Origin: Rhodococcus sp. Leaf247
GTDB lineage: Bacteria > Actinomycetota > Actinomycetes > Mycobacteriales > Mycobacteriaceae
NCBI RefSeq assembly: GCF_001426185.1
Contig: NZ_LMRP01000002.1
Location: 607,445 to 671,444, forward strand
Length of the DNA: 64,000 bases
Reading direction: 5' to 3'
Position 1 is the first letter of the stretch. Every line of letters starts with the position of its first letter. The notes beneath the pieces are model-generated. The model was not told the origin of the DNA, did no database searches, and was given only the letters and a program-made list of their open reading frames with translations. The position numbers and the translations under genes were made by a program. This document shows positions 63,690 through 64,000 of the stretch, piece after piece.

Positions 63690-64000
63690 ATGTTCGAACA
63701 GGGGTGGGCGACGCGGGATCCGGAGGCCATGGGCCTACCCGGAACCCTCCTCGGCGCACCCGTGAACACCCTCCTGTCCACGATGTCCTACGCCTCGGCC
63801 GGACTGTCCTACCTCGAATGGACCCGGTACCGGGCCGCAGCGGAACTGCACACTCGACTCGTCGTTCCTCACGAGATGTCCGATCACCGCCGGATGGACG
63901 CGACGACGCACTGCGCCGCCCGCATCTCGGCGGTCCTGTCCGTCAGCCAGGGCGCCGGAGAAGGCATCCTGACCCGCGCCGTCGCACTCCGAGACCGGCT
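63690..64000 (+). CDS. N-terminal part of a DUF222 (13E12-type) protein, cut by window edge
   Basis: The frame from ATG 63690 stays open for 103 codons to the window end. Residues 60-103 (ATTHCAARISAVLSVSQGAGEGILTRAVALRDRL) match the conserved N-terminal region of DUF222 proteins, most of which end in an HNH nuclease domain beyond this point. These occur in many copies in rhodococci and mycobacteria (REP13E12 family). It is divergent from mshA. ATG 63660 is an alternative start in the same frame. Confidence 0.7.
   Translation, partial: MFEQGWATRDPEAMGLPGTLLGAPVNTLLSTMSYASAGLSYLEWTRYRAAAELHTRLVVPHEMSDHRRMDATTHCAARISAVLSVSQGAGEGILTRAVALRDR

Noticed and set aside
1..64000. tRNA, rRNA or riboswitch genes
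   Set aside because: I looked for cloverleaf T-loop sequences and for cobalamin, TPP or other riboswitch boxes near hem, men and transporter genes and saw none convincing.

Overview
The window looks like a core-chromosome segment of a Rhodococcus-type actinobacterium (order Mycobacteriales). It is high-GC with many GTG/TTG starts and 4-bp GTGA/ATGA gene overlaps. Marker genes for the group are mshA (mycothiol), an MgtA-type mannosyltransferase, senX3-regX3, bS22, a BldC-like regulator and a complete menaquinone pathway. The gene order closely follows, in reverse, the stretch I remember as Rv0486 to Rv0563 of Mycobacterium tuberculosis, so genes that break this order stand out as lineage-specific. 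I see no tRNA or rRNA genes, insertion sequences, prophage, CRISPR array or biosynthetic gene cluster.

Layout. 1-9 kb: htpX (cut by the window edge), a polyprenyl diphosphate synthase, menaquinone reductase menJ, menG, mgtA and menD. 8.6-18.4 kb: a flavin reductase, an AbrB-type membrane protein, menC, a hotdog thioesterase, menB, a VOC protein, menE, a GAF-like protein, menA, an FBP zinc-finger protein and a holin-like membrane protein. 18.4-22.3 kb: a composite palindromic repeat, pepN and a bldC homologue. 22.3-29.5 kb: one long minus-strand operon, hemL-phosphatase-tlpA-ccdA-resB-ccsB, probably with a MinD-like ATPase at its end, joining tetrapyrrole supply to cytochrome c maturation. 29.5-34.4 kb: an acetyltransferase, a large acyl-CoA dehydrogenase/oxidase, a RicR/CsoR-type metal sensor with its own operator, and several small membrane proteins. 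34.4-41.1 kb: the rex-hemA-hemC-small ORF-hemDX-hemB-membrane protein operon, in which almost every gene overlaps the next. 41.3-52.6 kb: glutaredoxin, serB-like/crtI-like, plsC/galE-like, bS22, an excisionase-type HTH protein, proC, a thioesterase with a MerR regulator, a TIM-barrel epimerase and ppx. 52.6-64 kb: a Cys-rich conserved protein, an AbiEi/DUF559 protein between two REP-like palindromes, senX3-regX3, gpm1, two esterases, an acyl-CoA ligase, a YbjN protein, mshA and the start of a DUF222 protein.

The genes work mainly in respiration. The men genes plus the prenyl synthase make menaquinone. The hem genes and the Ccs System II genes make and attach haem. Rex (NADH/NAD+ sensing) heads the hem operon. 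The most unusual structures are the 238-bp nested repeat upstream of pepN, the pair of palindromes bracketing the nuclease-like gene, several very small membrane or basic ORFs, and repeated signs of leaderless transcription (TANNNT boxes 5-8 nt before start codons).
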